From Torymus aiolomorphi (taxonomy: Eukaryota > Arthropoda > Insecta > Hymenoptera > Torymidae), in contig CM070873.1 of NCBI GenBank assembly GCA_036365515.1, positions 264,548,575 through 264,612,574 on the forward strand: a stretch of DNA of 64,000 nucleotides. The letters are read 5' to 3'. Each line of letters begins with the position of its first letter. Within the stretch, counting starts at the first letter, position 1. Below, one piece after another: positions 1 to 11,489 of the stretch. Both the position numbers and the translations under genes were made by a program. The notes under the pieces were generated by a model that was not told the DNA's origin, did no database searches, and saw only the letters and a program-made list of their open reading frames with translations.

Positions 1-590
1 AACGTATCCTAGAATTTAGTTAAATATTATTTTAAGTATGACCCTTTTGTCCCTTCTAGTATGGTTGGCGAAGTTATCCACAAACAACCGTAAGTAAGGA
101 ATAATGCCCTCATACTGTGTAGAATAAACACAAACATTATTCTAGCATGATTGTCACATGTCAAGCATATTCTTAGATTTTAGTAGATTGTCAAAAAGCA
201 ACTGCATGTATAGAAATCCCTAATCATTTGCAAATAAAAATACTCTGACCATTATCTATTTATCAATTTCGCTGGTATTTGGTCGTTTATACCTTATAAA
301 AAAAAAAAAAATCAGCTGATTAATCAGACCAAAAAATCGTCTGACTGAAAATCCGAAAGAAGAGTTTGCGATGATAAGTAGCTTATTTATCTATTTCTCG
401 CAATTTTCAAGTATTATTTATTAACTACAAACAGTAATAAAAACATTATAGTTGATGATGCAGCGATCCACGTGCACTCGCAGTTTATTCCCGACGTACG
501 ATTTCAAACTCACAAACTGAGAGAGAGCCCGTACACGTGATTCGAGTATGAACTCGAGGAGTGGACCACGTAGCTGGGCATTTAGTCTCG
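1..590. other. AT-rich non-coding DNA, no gene seen
   Basis: I see no credible coding frame. The stretch has an A-run near 300 followed by short TGATTAATCAG-like words that resemble the arrays of the foldback elements further on. It is probably intron or 5' flank of the Ctr1-type gene whose last exon lies at 6381. Confidence 0.4.
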
Positions 591-594
591 AATT

Positions 595-697
595 TATAGT
601 CAGTACTCAGTGCTCAAACTTCCAATATGACGGCAATGTTCATGTATATCTCTACGTACATTGAAAGTTTGTAGCACTGAGTACTGACTAAATTCCA
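595..697. repeat. Imperfect hairpin (about 33-bp arms)
   Basis: The left arm, beginning with TAGTCAGTACTCAGTGCT near 597, is repeated inverted at about 676-697. A loop of about 35 bases separates them. No protein is implied; it looks like a small foldback repeat. Confidence 0.6.
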
Positions 698-859
698 GCC
701 TTACAGTGCAAGCGCCTAGGTAGCGCCAGTTTACACAAACACGCGCTTACACTTGCACTCATACACACGCGAGCACGGATGATTGAGGACGATGAGGATG
801 GCGAGCACGAGGGGACGACATTGCATCGTCTACGTAAACTCGAGCGTGAGATACGTTTA

Positions 860-2130
860 TGTGACACTTAGAGCATGTACTCCTGGAGACAGCAAGTTAA
901 ATGAGAAAATCGTGGTCGGTTTTCGTACGGTGCGAGAGAGAAAGAAAAAACGAGTGCCCCTCGTTTGTTTCTCTCGCACTATGCTGTGATTGGCTACTCG
1001 CGCTCCCCTCCAAACCAAGACATAACTGAAATTTTCAACGTACGCATACCAGAAGACGGATTAAAATGTCATGGAAATTTTTTTTTTTATTAAATTAACA
1101 TGTATAAACATACATAATTATATACTATAAACAATAGTACATTACGCTACCAGTGCGTACAGTATTTTTTGATACGATGCGTGGAAAGCTAGATTTTGAG
1201 TACACGTTTTTTGCCAACCGTATGCAAAATCGAGCTTTGCGCACGAGTATCGAAATAGTACATTTCGACACGGGTGGGGAAGTCGATTATTTAGCTGGTG
1301 TGACTTTTTGCACGAGCGAAGCGAGTGCAAAAAAGTCACACCAGCTAAATAATCGACTTACGCACTAGTTTCGAACGGTATTTTATACCACGAGCGCCGA
1401 AAAATCATACCAAAGTTGTGATTTTGAGGTTAGAGTGGTATAAAAATATTTTATAGCACGGTGTGACCTAAGTTCTTACTTAGGTCACGCCTATCCGTGA
1501 CTTAAGTAGTCGATTATTGCACCGTGTTTATCGCGCTCGCTGCGCTCGCGCGCTAACCTCCCGGTACAGAAATGGACTGCTTAAGGCACGAGTAGGCGTG
1601 ACAGCGGACTTAGGTAAACGTGCTATAAAATAATATACGATACTTATGACTTGAGTGGCCCATCACACGACGTGAATTATCACCCTCGCTACGCTCGGGC
1701 GCTAATCTCACGCCGTGCAAATGGGCCACTTAAGTCACACGTATCGTAATGTACTATTATTTCATATCAAAACGAATACTAACCTTCGAAAACCAAGTAT
1801 TTCACAACCTTGCATTTGTTCATCAAGTCTACAATTAGGAACAACACACTTTCTAACCATTTTGTATTAACTTTTCGTAAGATTTTTTACATTTCATTAA
1901 AATATAAACACGAATAAAAAGATTTAAAAACGTTCAAATGCGTGTTTTCATTTACTTTGAGAGGGGCGAACTAAGAGGATAGAACAAGCAATCACAGCAC
2001 AGTGTGAGAAAGACAGACAAAGGACACTTTATCTTCTGTCTCTCTTGCACCGTACAAAAACCGACCACGATTTTTTAACACGACATGCTGCCTCCAGGAG
2101 TATATGCTCTAAGATGTGACAGCAGCGCGG
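860..2130. repeat. Foldback element with ~145-bp inverted arms
   Basis: The arm at about 862-1010 (it contains AGAGCATGTACTCCTGGAG and ATCGTGGTCGGTTTT) recurs inverted at about 1970-2125. The roughly 950 bp between the arms holds the hairpin cluster described separately. No transposase remnant is visible. Confidence 0.6.
1250..1745. repeat. Cluster of three cruciform-like hairpins
   Basis: Three successive palindromes are centred near 1322, 1536 and 1690. The first (about 1283-1360) has arms AAGTCGATTATTTAGCTGG of about 37 bp and is nearly perfect. Each has a similar apex made of CTCGC or GAGCG words separated by one to three bases. Related copies lie at 15240-15395 and 22725-22790. They may be very short non-autonomous elements, or structures that extrude as cruciforms. 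Confidence 0.6.
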
Positions 2131-2238
2131 CTATATCAAGCGTTTTCTTATTCGGGCCATTCCACGTAAATGCGTTATATAGAGACCCTGCGTAGGGACT
2201 CGTGACGCCAGAGTATGCGAAGTATATCTATATCTATG

Positions 2239-2290
2239 ACACACACACACACGCGCGCGCGCGCACGCAAGCACGCACGCACGCACGCGG
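2239..2290. repeat. CA/CG-type microsatellite
   Basis: Alternating purine-pyrimidine tract of CA then CG then ACGC units. No coding potential is seen. Confidence 0.85.
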
Positions 2291-2581
2291 CTTCCAGGAA
2301 TAACCACTTATCTCCACTTTTTATTGTTTCGAGTAAATCGAGTTTTTAGTTTCGCATCGATGTTTAATATCAAGACAAATGAGGTTGAATCCCTGGCGAA
2401 AAAATCATGTGATTAATCATATGATTTATCACTTGATTTCGCACTGGATTTCTCACGTGATTAATCACGTGAAAAATCACGTGACAATACAAACATAAAA
2501 AAATAATATATAACGCTTATTCGTTAGTGAAACTTGTTTCCTTAATAGATAGCAAATACATTATCGCAGAAAAAAACGATA

Positions 2582-3143
2582 AGGTAAAAGACCCAGAAGA
2601 TGGACACTTATGACTCTAAAAATTTTCAATCATTTTTTTCGCAGTGAAAATCATTAGCTAGGGTAAAAATTTCGGTATATGTATAAGCCGAATACATTTT
2701 TGTAACGAATAAGACCAAATATTGTTAATAAATGATTAAAATACAAAATTTAAATCGACTTTAAGTAATGACTAAATTGTCGGAGAAGATGGACGGGTGA
2801 TTTTTTCTTTGCAGGAGTAGTCGGACAATTTTGGTAGTAATAGTTGGACAGCGAAATTACATGTAGTTTAAATGGTCCAACTATTGCTACCACTAAATTC
2901 ATATGGAAGGTATAGATGGACAGCACCATCTGCTCTGACCATAACCTCAATATTTGGTTCTCTTAATTTTTTCTTTTTGTAAGCCACAAATCGACTTCAA
3001 ATTAGCTTCATAAGAAAGTTCATACAAAAAAGAAAATTAGAAAACAAAATGTTTCGACATTTTTTAATTTTATATATGATTTTTGTCTCTGTCCATCCAT
3101 TGCTTCAACTTTTCAAAGTGTCCATCTTCTGGATCTTTTACCT
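2582..3143. mobile_element. MITE with AGGTAAAAGA TIRs, TA target
   Basis: Inverted termini of about 28 bp (AGGTAAAAGAYCCAGAAG) are flanked by TA on both sides (2580-2581 and 3144-3145). This fits the Tc1/mariner/pogo superfamily. The first ten bases match the ends of the 10.8-kb element at 37019-47774, so the two are probably related. It is non-autonomous; no transposase frame is seen. Confidence 0.75.
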
Positions 3144-3155
3144 TATATAAATACT

Positions 3156-3226
3156 CAACCGAGAATCGAACTCATGAACTTTGGGTTCCTGCGCAGGCAC
3201 GCTATCCATTACGCTATCACTCGCCT
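3156..3226 (-). repeat. tRNA-derived (SINE-like) pol III head
   Basis: On the minus strand an A box (TAGCGTAATGGATAGCGTG, 3216-3198) is followed about 25 bases later by a B box (GAGTTCGATTCTC, 3173-3161). The D arm and part of the T arm fold, but the acceptor and anticodon arms do not. I read it as a decayed tRNA or the head of a SINE rather than a functional tRNA. Confidence 0.45.
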
Positions 3227-3929
3227 GAAAGATTGTGGTCATTTTCACCTACATAAGGTGCATTCTCCATATTTATTGCTATTTCAAATTGATTATATAT
3301 GTAAAATATCAATGGTTTGTAAAAATTATTTATTTATACACTATATTAATACAATGCGTAACTTACGTTAAAACATTAATTAATGTTTATTTAAATTTAA
3401 ATTATATAATTAAATTCGAATAACTTGAGAATGTAGTGCCAGTAAAGTAGAAATCAGGTACCTACAAAACTAATTTTTTTTTTTAAACAAAATACCGAAT
3501 TATTTTTGTAAGATGTTATGAATGTAAAATTGTAAATAATGATCATTACGTTTTTAAAAATTTTTATTACTTTTGAAAAAGTTATTCGTCGGAATTATGG
3601 GTCGGAAATTTGATGTGTCTTTTTTTCTGCGATAATGTATTTGCTATCCATTGAGAAAACAAGTTTCATTAACGAATAAGCGTTATATATTATTTTTTTA
3701 TGTTTGTATTGTCACATGATTTTTCACGTGATTAATCACGTGAGAAATCGCGCCAAATCGTCACGTGAGAAATCCAGTGAGAAATGGTGATAAATCATAT
3801 GATTAATCACGTGATTTTTTTCGCCAGGGATGCAACACTGCATCTATGAATACTAATGAATACTAATCTAAATAACATATATTTTACTATAGTAACTAGA
3901 ACAAATAGCATTCATGTCTTAGAAAACGA

Positions 3930-4310
3930 CTTTCATTTGCATGGTTATTCCGGGAATAAACAAAAATTTCAGTGGAGTTACGTGGGTTTTCTGGTCTCAA
4001 TGGCAATTATATTGTTTTTTCGGCAATTACACGATAAATGTGAACTATCGCTCACGGGAGCTTGTAGGAGCAAATGTGTGTACTCTTTTTAATACAGCCA
4101 TCTTGTTATGGGTATACTTACAAGAATAAGGAACGCCTGTCTCATTGGAAAAGTGGAGTTGTATCGTTTTTCCAGGATATTGGATGAAAAAAGTGGAGTT
4201 TTTTTTTTCGGGAATTATTCTAAAAAAATGTGGAGTTATGTGGTTTTTCGAGTTATTCTAAAAAAAAAAAATGGAGATACGTGGTTATTCCCGGAAGCCA
4301 CAGATATAGA
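3930..4310 (+). repeat. Short-word repeat region (TGGTTATTCCCGG words)
   Basis: The words TGGTTATTCC, TGGAGTTACGTGG and GGAATTATTC recur in imperfect form, for example at 3941, 3973, 4190 and 4270. It resembles the internal word arrays of the neighbouring foldback elements, but I could not find matched termini. Confidence 0.35.
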
Positions 4311-4393
4311 TATATTTTACCATAGGTTTACTCGAAAAGTTTTCGATTTTGCCGCGCCATTCTCGGTCTCTATATGCATATGTTTCTGCATGT

Positions 4394-4891
4394 CCCTACT
4401 AAAAAATCTCAGGTGAGATCTCATGTCAAAATCTCACCTGAGATTCTGCTACAGATGCTGCGGAAAACTTATCTAAATTGAAAAGCAGCTTTATCAGTAT
4501 TGAAAATTGCCTATTAGGATGTTTTACCCCCCAATATGAACTCAAATATACACGTTTTACACAATTTTTCAATTTTTAGAAATTGGTACATGAGATTTTA
4601 TCTGAGATCTCACCTGAGATCTAATCTGAGAAATCACCTGAGAACTCATGTACCGAATTTGTAAAAATTGAACAATTGTGTAAAGTGCTTCTAAACGTGT
4701 ATTTTAGAGTTCATCTTGGGGGTAAAACATCCTAATAGGCAAGTTCCAGTACTGATAAAGCTGCTTTTTAATTTAGGTAAGTTTTCCGCAACATCTGGAG
4801 CAGAATCTCAGGTGAGATTTTGACATGAGATCTCACCTGAGACCTCACCCGAGAAATCACCTGAGATCTCACCTGAGATTTTTCAGTAGGG
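4394..4891. mobile_element. Foldback DNA element, CCCTACT termini, CTCACCTGAG words
   Basis: Inverted ends start CCCTACTRAAAAATCTCAGG and are packed with TCTCACCTGAGATCTCA words. The two halves (about 4394-4600 and 4700-4891) are near mirror images. GT lies on both flanks (4392-4393 and 4892-4893), a candidate 2-bp TSD. There is no coding capacity. It has the same architecture as the elements at 2391, 23252 and 49029. Confidence 0.7.
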
Positions 4892-4984
4892 GTTTGTTCC
4901 AGTTTTCGTAAACGACGCGGTGTATCGCGTCTCCTCGTGCCTGCCACCCTTATCGTCCTCAGTCATCCACGCTTGCGTGTATGT

Positions 4985-5040
4985 GAGTGCAGTGTGTGTG
5001 TGCGTGCGTGCGTGCATGCATGCATGTGTGTGTGTGTGTT
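4985..5040. repeat. (TG)n / GTGC microsatellite
   Basis: A run of TG and TGCG units, followed by non-repetitive sequence up to the next foldback. The apparent open frames over this tract are low-complexity artefacts. Confidence 0.8.
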
Positions 5041-5185
5041 ATGTAAACTGGTACTACCTGTACGCTTGGAATCTAAGTGTGCAGCTCCATGGTCGACTCC
5101 ACGAGTCCATAGTTTCATACTCAAATCCACGTGTATCGTGCATTTACGGGCTCACTTTTGGCATATATGTGAGTTTGAAATCGTA

Positions 5186-5455
5186 CACGGAGAAGATTAG
5201 GCACCGTTCTCGACGACACTTTCATTACCAACCATTCGTATGGAATCGTTGCTAACGGCGCTACGAATTATCGGGTGTGACGCAGTGTCGTCAAGAATGA
5301 CTTAGAGTCGTTTACCCTGGGTCGTTCTTCACGACACTGCGTCGTTTTTGACGAAACTGATGCGACACTCCCGACAGTTCGTAGCGTCGTTACATACGAA
5401 TCGTTGGTAACGAAACAAAAATTGTCGTCGAGAACGGTGCCTAACCTTCTCCGTG
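5186..5455. mobile_element. Small foldback element, CACGGAGAAG termini, GTCGT/ACGAC words
   Basis: The ends CACGGAGAAGRTTAGGCACC are inverted copies, continuing for about 65 bp. The interior is an array of ACGAC/GTCGT words. No clear TSD was found and there is no coding frame. It shares the word-array design of the CCC-terminated elements but not their terminus. Confidence 0.6.
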
Positions 5456-5580
5456 ACGTCGGGAGTGGCGTTATCTGATAAATCATCTGATTTTTTTATA
5501 TGTTTCTAATCATTCTTTTGTTTTCGTTGTGCATTTTTCATGATATAACAAAGTCTTGGCTATTTCTCTCTTCTATTCTC

Positions 5581-5804
5581 ATGGGCCTGAAGTTTGCATC
5601 GTTGGAATCCAACGAAATAATTTTTTACAATTAATTAAAATAACTATACAGTAAACATTTTTATCTAAACTTTTTTCATTAAGTTATTTTATACTATAAA
5701 ATACTAAATCTTCAGGCGAAACCAAAATTAATCAATATAACTTTGAAGTAAAATCTATTTTTTTTTATTTCGTTGCACTCCAACGTTGCAAACTTCAGAC
5801 CCAT
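5581..5804. mobile_element. 224-bp MITE with 8-bp TSD (hAT-type)
   Basis: Inverted termini ATGGGYCTGAAGTTTGCA run about 38 bp and are bounded by a perfect direct repeat CTATTCTC at 5573-5580 and 5805-5812. An 8-bp TSD points to hAT (less likely P or Merlin). The interior is AT-rich and non-coding. Confidence 0.8.
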
Positions 5805-5825
5805 CTATTCTCTGCTATAATAGAT

Positions 5826-6065
5826 CGTCGGATGGGAAGAGACAGGTCCCTATCTCCGCGAAGCACGTGAAAAGGTCCTGGTCCTATCTCTGGCGTGCAC
5901 GTACGAAGGTACCATCTGGTATCTAGGCCTGTCTTATACACCGGTCCGTATACGGATACGTTTGTGTATACGCATGAAAGAAACGGACATTCTGATGATC
6001 AGATCAGCTGAGATAGGACTTTTTCACGTGCTGAGATATAGAACCTTTTCCTTCCCACCCGACGA
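5826..6065. mobile_element. TIR element, CGTCGGRTGGGAAG termini
   Basis: About 60 bp at each end are inverted copies (CGTCGGATGGGAAGAGAC on the left), sharing CACGTGAAAA and CCTATCTC words. No TSD could be settled and there is no coding frame. It lies about 300 bp before the Ctr1 exon. Confidence 0.55.
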
Positions 6066-6380
6066 AATATTAAGACATGACTTATAAAGTATACAAGTGA
6101 AATGATCAATTTTATAGAAAAAAAATTTGCTCAAATTTCGGCATATTTTTCATTGCATATCTTAAATCTTATATAATAAATGATAATTGCCGCTAGTAAA
6201 AGTCACTGGCAGCATTACGACGAAAAATCGAGTTTTAACTGAAATCTAAAGAAAGCACTTAACTTTGAATTTGAAATGAGCGCACTAGTAATGGGGATAA
6301 TGACACATGTGTAAGGTGGTCTTGAAGTAGAATAAAGGTGTATTTTAGATGAATAAAAGTATACTGTTTTTTCTTATTAG

Positions 6381-6582
6381 GCCAACGATGCTTTCATGGA
6401 TGCACGTCTTTCAAACTGTTCTGCACATTGTGCAGATAATCCTATCGTATTTCCTGATGTTGATCTTCATGACGTATAACACGTGGTTGTGCACTGGAGT
6501 GGTGCTGGGCGCCGCGATAGGATATTTTCTGTTTGGCTGGAAGAAATCGGTTATTGTGGATGTGACTGAACACTGCCATTAA
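6381..6582 (+). CDS. Ctr1A: Ctr1-type high-affinity copper transporter, last exon (partial)
   Basis: This is the 3' coding exon of a plasma-membrane copper(I) uptake protein (SLC31 family), which works as a trimer. It opens after a splice acceptor (pyrimidine-rich tract, TTATTAG at 6374-6380). It contributes one base to a split codon, then 66 residues and a TAA stop. Seen in the translation: transmembrane helix 2 with the family MxxxM motif (MLIFM), then a short turn, helix 3 with GxxxG (GAAIG), FGWKKS, and the C-terminal HCH metal-handing motif. All are in the places expected from animal Ctr1. The extracellular Met-rich N-terminus and helix 1 are not found in the 6.38 kb upstream, so the preceding intron is long and TE-filled or the gene starts outside the window. 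The symbol is by family; Ctr1A versus a paralog is not decidable. Confidence 0.93.
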
Positions 6583-7430
6583 CGTTTAATTCGCCGGTGT
6601 CAAGCCGGCGAGGATGCACCGACAAAAGTTTTCATAGCCACAAAGGATCAATCCTAATGAATTTTTCATAGTCCACGTGGTATGTGCATGCAGAAAAAAA
6701 TCACGAAAATCTCATTAATGCCTAATAACTGCATTCTAATGGAAAGACTGGACAACTTCGCCATTCTTCTCTGCGAGAACTGAATAGTATTGCGGGCGAT
6801 AAATAATAAATACCAAGATTTTTATAGAGATTGATGTAGTCGGCATATAGTTTTCCTGATCGCATTAGCTTTACGTTTCAAAACAAGGCTTGGCCTGTTA
6901 AATTCAATGTTTGAAAATTGTGCGCACGAAAAGATGTATGGTTGAATCTCGCTGACTGATAAGATCTATTTTTATACAAGTCGATAATATTTTTGAAAAC
7001 TCGTATCTTATGTACTAGGATTTTTTTATTTGATTTTTCACTTTAAATAAGTTTACAATGTGAATAAACTCTTTATGAATAATATCTTGTAAAAAATAAC
7101 GGTCTTTTCGAACGCACATTCAAGCGAATGGAATTCAAATTGTACATATTGTTGATTCTTACTATAAATATACATATATATATATATAAATATATATACA
7201 CACATACATATTTACGTTAAATGCGCATGAAATTATGCACACCTTCTATAACTTGTTCTTTATATAGTTTACCTTTTTATACGTAACAATCCGCAAAAAT
7301 TTACTTTTATACGATTATGTCATTATAGTAATATACATGGAAAAGGTGTGCGGTGTAACGTAAGTTGTTTACTATGTAAAAAAAATTTATTAACCTGTTA
7401 ATAAAGGTTGAATTATGATACTGTAAAAAA
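6583..7430 (+). other. Probable 3' UTR and 3' flank of the Ctr1 gene
   Basis: AT-rich non-coding sequence follows the stop. AATAAA signals at about 7073 and 7400 are candidate polyadenylation sites. A (TA)n tract lies at 7165-7200. The transcript end cannot be fixed from sequence alone. Confidence 0.5.
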
Positions 7431-7460
7431 TGATATAAATTATTTGTTATGCCTTCTAAC

Positions 7461-7960
7461 CCATTAATGCCTGAAATAAATTTTCGTGTGCAAGTTCAAG
7501 CGTACAATTCAAATAGAAAAACGGGGTCATTTTTTCTCAATATCATGTATAGGGGGTTTTCGAGGGTGCTCTTTCAGAATCTGGCATTGGTTCTGCATAA
7601 AAACTTCAAAAACCTTATTATTTTTTGGGGGTTTTCAATAAATCGTGATTTTTAAGTCAATTTTTTTTAAACTCAATTATTTTATGCTAGCCGATTTTAA
7701 ATAACCATATAATCAATAGGAATCGTGTTATCAGTGCCTAAACTTAACGAAACCATGGTTATAAAAGTATTTTCATGTTTTGGTTTTTGCAAAATGGTCA
7801 TTTTTGTACAATAATGTTATAAAAAACTTCGTGAATTTTTTTTCGCGAAAAGGATCAACTTTACAAAAAAATTTTATAGAGCAAAAAATGCATAGAATTA
7901 GCCAAAGAATACGTGTGAATTTTTTCGCGCACGAAAATTTGTTATTTCAGGCGTTAATGG
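7461..7960. mobile_element. ~500-bp MITE with CCATTAAYGCCTGAAATA termini
   Basis: The first and last roughly 38 bp are inverted copies (CCATTAATGCCTGAAATAAA on the left). The interior is AT-rich, and the short open frames in it do not resemble a protein. TSD unclear. Confidence 0.65.
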
Positions 7961-8089
7961 CTTAAGGAGAACAAAAAATAGATTTAAATAAAATATGACA
8001 AAAAGCAATGGCAGTTATATAATCAAATCCATATAGATATATGACAAGTTTATTTACATATTTTTTACTTAATTATAAAAGATGTTGAT

Positions 8090-8434
8090 ATCCATCAAAT
8101 TTGTTTCTTTTTATTGGCTATGGGTCCTCCTTTTGGGACCCGAGTTGCCACCATTCATATGTATTGCCCATTGGGTCTTTTTGTAAGAATTTGTGCTTCA
8201 GATTGGGTGAGGTTCCCGTACTGACCCTTAGTGATAGACTGTTGATTAGTGCACTCAGCGCATCTAGCTCACCAGCCTACCACAGGTTATATCGAGAACC
8301 TCAAGTCCGATTCAGGAGACACCTTTTTGAAAGTGCTCCCGAAAAATTCGGACCGACGAGGACTCGACCCACGCCCCTAAGCAACGTTTGTTTCCGAAGG
8401 CAAGCGCCTTGCCAACTGAGCCAAACGCCGCACA
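8090..8434 (-). mobile_element. tRNA-derived SINE
   Basis: Read on the minus strand, it starts with a tRNA-like head near 8434. The A box is TGGCTCAGTTGGCAAGGCG and the B box is GGGTCGAGTCC. A 250-bp body follows, and it ends near 8090 with repeated GGGTCC/GGACCC words and CAATAAAAAG. That order (pol III head, body, short tail) is typical of SINEs. A 115-codon open frame on the plus strand is incidental. Confidence 0.6.
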
Positions 8435-8985
8435 GTGTGTTATTTTAAAAATTTTGTACTCAAAATCAAAGATCTCAGGATAGAGGAAAGACAAGGGGGT
8501 TTTAAAAAATGGGTTTTGTTGGTTGAATTATCACCTTTCTGGGAAATACTTAAATGCAGCTGCAAAATTGCCGAAGCCCTTAAAAATCGTCTTAAAATCA
8601 ACTTTTTTATCATTTTTGTTAGTTTTTGGTAAATATCTTTTCAATAATCATATATTTTTTAAAAACCAATATTTTCATCAAAAAAATATATAAAACAGCT
8701 ACAATTTGACTGGAAAAAAAAATTTTTCAAATTCATTTTTAAAGGTTTTTAACTGTTTTAAGCAGCGAAAATACTTACAATAAGTATAATACTAATAAAG
8801 TAATTACGAGTAATATACATTCATTGTAATTATAATAAATTACAATAGTGTAGGTTCATACATAAATAAAAACATATGAAAACTCTAAAAAAACCTTCTT
8901 ATTTTAAAAAAATATGTCTTTCAATCATCGTTTTAAGTTCGTTACATGAAATAAATTTATTTATCTTCAAAATAATTTATATATA

Positions 8986-9031
<46 letters not shown>

Positions 9032-9695
9032 ACACACACACACACCCACACACACACACACACACAAAATGTGTACATGTTTGTAGATATAGATGATTTA
9101 AATACATCTTTAGGTATGTACAATTTATAAGATTTTATTTGCAGTTTTTACAGATAAATAAATTTATTTTATCTAATGAACTTATAACTATGATTGAAAG
9201 ACTTTTTTTTTAAATAAGAACGTTTTTTTTTTAAGTTTTTATGTATATATGAACCAATAATATTATAATTTATTATAATTACAATGAATATATATTAATC
9301 ATAATCTGCATACTTTGTTAGTATTATACTTATTTATTGTAAGTATTTTCGCTGCTTAAAATAGTTAAAAACCGTAAAAAATGAATTAAAAAAATTTTTT
9401 TTCCAATCAAATTGTACGTTTTTTTTTATCTATTTTTTGATGAAAATATTGGTTTTTAAAAAATCTATGGTTATTAAAATGATATTTATCAAAAACTAAC
9501 AAAAATGATAAAAAAGTTGATTTTAATACGATTTTTAAGGGCTTCGGCAATTTTGCAGCTGCATTTGAGTATTTTTCCCAGAAAGGTGATAATTCAACCA
9601 ACAAAACCCATTTTTTAAAACGCCCTTATCTTTCCTCTATTCTGAGATCTTTGATTTTGAGTAAAAAATTTTTAAAATAACACTGTGCGCCGCTC
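8434..9695. repeat. Giant foldback, ~540-bp arms around a CA microsatellite
   Basis: 8434-8970 and 9150-9695 are inverted copies, including the segment AATTTTGCAGCTGCATTT in the left part. They meet around a (CA)n tract at 8988-9067. A transcript of it would be a long double-stranded hairpin. No coding sequence is present. Confidence 0.75.
8988..9067. repeat. (CA)n microsatellite
   Basis: Near-pure CA repeat of about 40 units with a few CCC interruptions, at the centre of the surrounding foldback. Confidence 0.95.
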
Positions 9696-9699
9696 CTCT

Positions 9700-11030
9700 G
9701 TCAAATTTATTCATCCATCTGAATGCTTTTACAATTAGTACAATAAAATGATTAAAAAGCTGACTAGCATAATATCATTTCTGCCACGTATATTTTAGCT
9801 TTAAACAGCTAATATAAAAAAAAATATTTTAGTTTCAGATGTAACTGCAATGAATTTACTTATAAATTGTACATAATGTTTCATGTACTCACTATTAAAA
9901 TTTAATCGTTAGTACATCATACGTTCCAAATAAACTATATAAATTAGATAGTTAAACTTATTGATTATGTCATGTAGAGTTAGTAATAACTCATAAAAAT
10001 ATTTACTTATGTATTTAATTATAACTTATTTTGTAAAAATTCAAGTAACTATGAAATGTTTTTCTTGTGAATATTTTTATATTTTAGTCATATCTGCATT
10101 ACAGTTAATTTTCTGCATTATTGTTACAATCCTCTATGTTTATATATTTATAACAAAGTTTTATAGTATAATACATTTTTTTCAATTATTTTATAATAAC
10201 AAAAATAAATTATAATATAAATATACTGTTTCGTAAATTTTAGATCTACCAAACTTAAAATAAAAAAAACAACGCTCAGTTGAACATTTAAAATACTTTT
10301 CTAAAATTGTGTGTGTGTGTGTGTGTGTGCGTGTACGTGTGCGTGTGTGTGTGTATCTCAAAAGAATTTTCGAATAAATTCGAATTCTAGAATAAAATTT
10401 GTTTTGACTCAGTTTTTATCTAAACGATACATAATATAAAAGAACAAGAAAATGTATTTCTTGCAAAAAATACTTTCTTTTAGTTATTTGAAGATAAATT
10501 TTATTTTGTTGCTCTAATTAAGGCAAATGTAACTAAGATATGCTTATACGTATTTTATGATTAAGTTAATGATATTTATATATCATCACAAGCTAGTGGC
10601 ATAATAACAAATGAGGCACTCTATTCTGAGTTTTTCACAAAGTGAGCAAAGCGATATACACATTTTTCTTTAATTGTCTAACATACAATCAAAATTCATA
10701 ATATGACAACATAATGAAATATAGTAAAATCGAAAAAAAATCTACAATAATTTAGTACTACTTAAAATATATTGTATAATATGTATTTTTAAAGTCTGAC
10801 TTCAAAAGATTGTTAGTAATTCCATAGAAAGTTACTAAAATTGCTGAAAGATTTTTATTGGTTTGTCACAGCATCATTTTATATGTAACATTTCAAATGA
10901 ACTAAGTTTAGAATAAAATTTAAGTAGAGGCTTGATATATACAATTCGATTATTGATGTAACAATAGAATGTAAAATAAGTATTATGAATAACAAAAATG
11001 TTATTTAAACAAAAATTAGAAAGTTGAAAA
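9700..11030. other. AT-rich DNA, no gene seen
   Basis: Only low-complexity AT-rich sequence and a (GT)n microsatellite at 10309-10352. The short open frame at 10009-10215 is Ile/Tyr/Phe-rich as expected by chance from this composition. Confidence 0.5.
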
Positions 11031-11489
11031 CATAACTATTAGTTATTAGGTACGACCGCTACTCTTTAGATGCGACCGCTACTCGAAAGAGCCTTATAGT
11101 TTCACCATCGTCAAAAATGTATCGCCTCTAAACCCAACATTTCATAGCACCAAAATATGTTTTGGGTCGTTGAAAACTCCGTTAGAGCATTTTTAACGAT
11201 GTATGTATGGATGGACGTATGTATATGTAACCAAGTTACCAAGTTCCACTGATAACTCAAAGAGATTTTTAATGCTCGAACTCAGGTTCAGAGATCAGTT
11301 GTCGTATTATAATAAAAAGGGTCTGGCTCTATGTAGATACAAATCCATTGTAAAATGCAAAACTCGCAGAACAATTAAAAATCATAAAGTAGTAGTTTAT
11401 GTAACGAGAGTGTAAAGTATACTTCACGCACGGGCAATTACAGCTGCGCACTCGTGCCGGCTGTGCCGGCAGGAGAGTCGCCTTGTTTT

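Larger units (their letters stand above)
2391..3829. mobile_element. Foldback DNA element, CCCTGGCG termini, GTGATTAATCAC words
   Basis: Terminal inverted repeats of about 190 bp start CCCTGGCGAAAAAA and are filled with CACGTGATTAATCACGTG and CATATGATT words. A direct AT dinucleotide borders both ends (2389-2390 and 3830-3831), a candidate 2-bp TSD. No transposase is present. A second, TA-flanked MITE is nested inside at 2582-3143, and a tRNA-like stretch lies just after it. The superfamily is not recognised. Confidence 0.7.

Noticed and set aside
4920..5255. 111-codon frame rich in Cys and Val
   Set aside because: It is driven by the TG microsatellite at 4985-5040 and overlaps a foldback element.
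5186..5455. Member of the CCC-terminated foldback group
   Set aside because: It has the word-array design, but its ends start CACGG and no 2-bp duplication was found, so I kept it outside the group.
8101..8448. 115-codon plus-strand frame
   Set aside because: It lies wholly within a SINE on the opposite strand.
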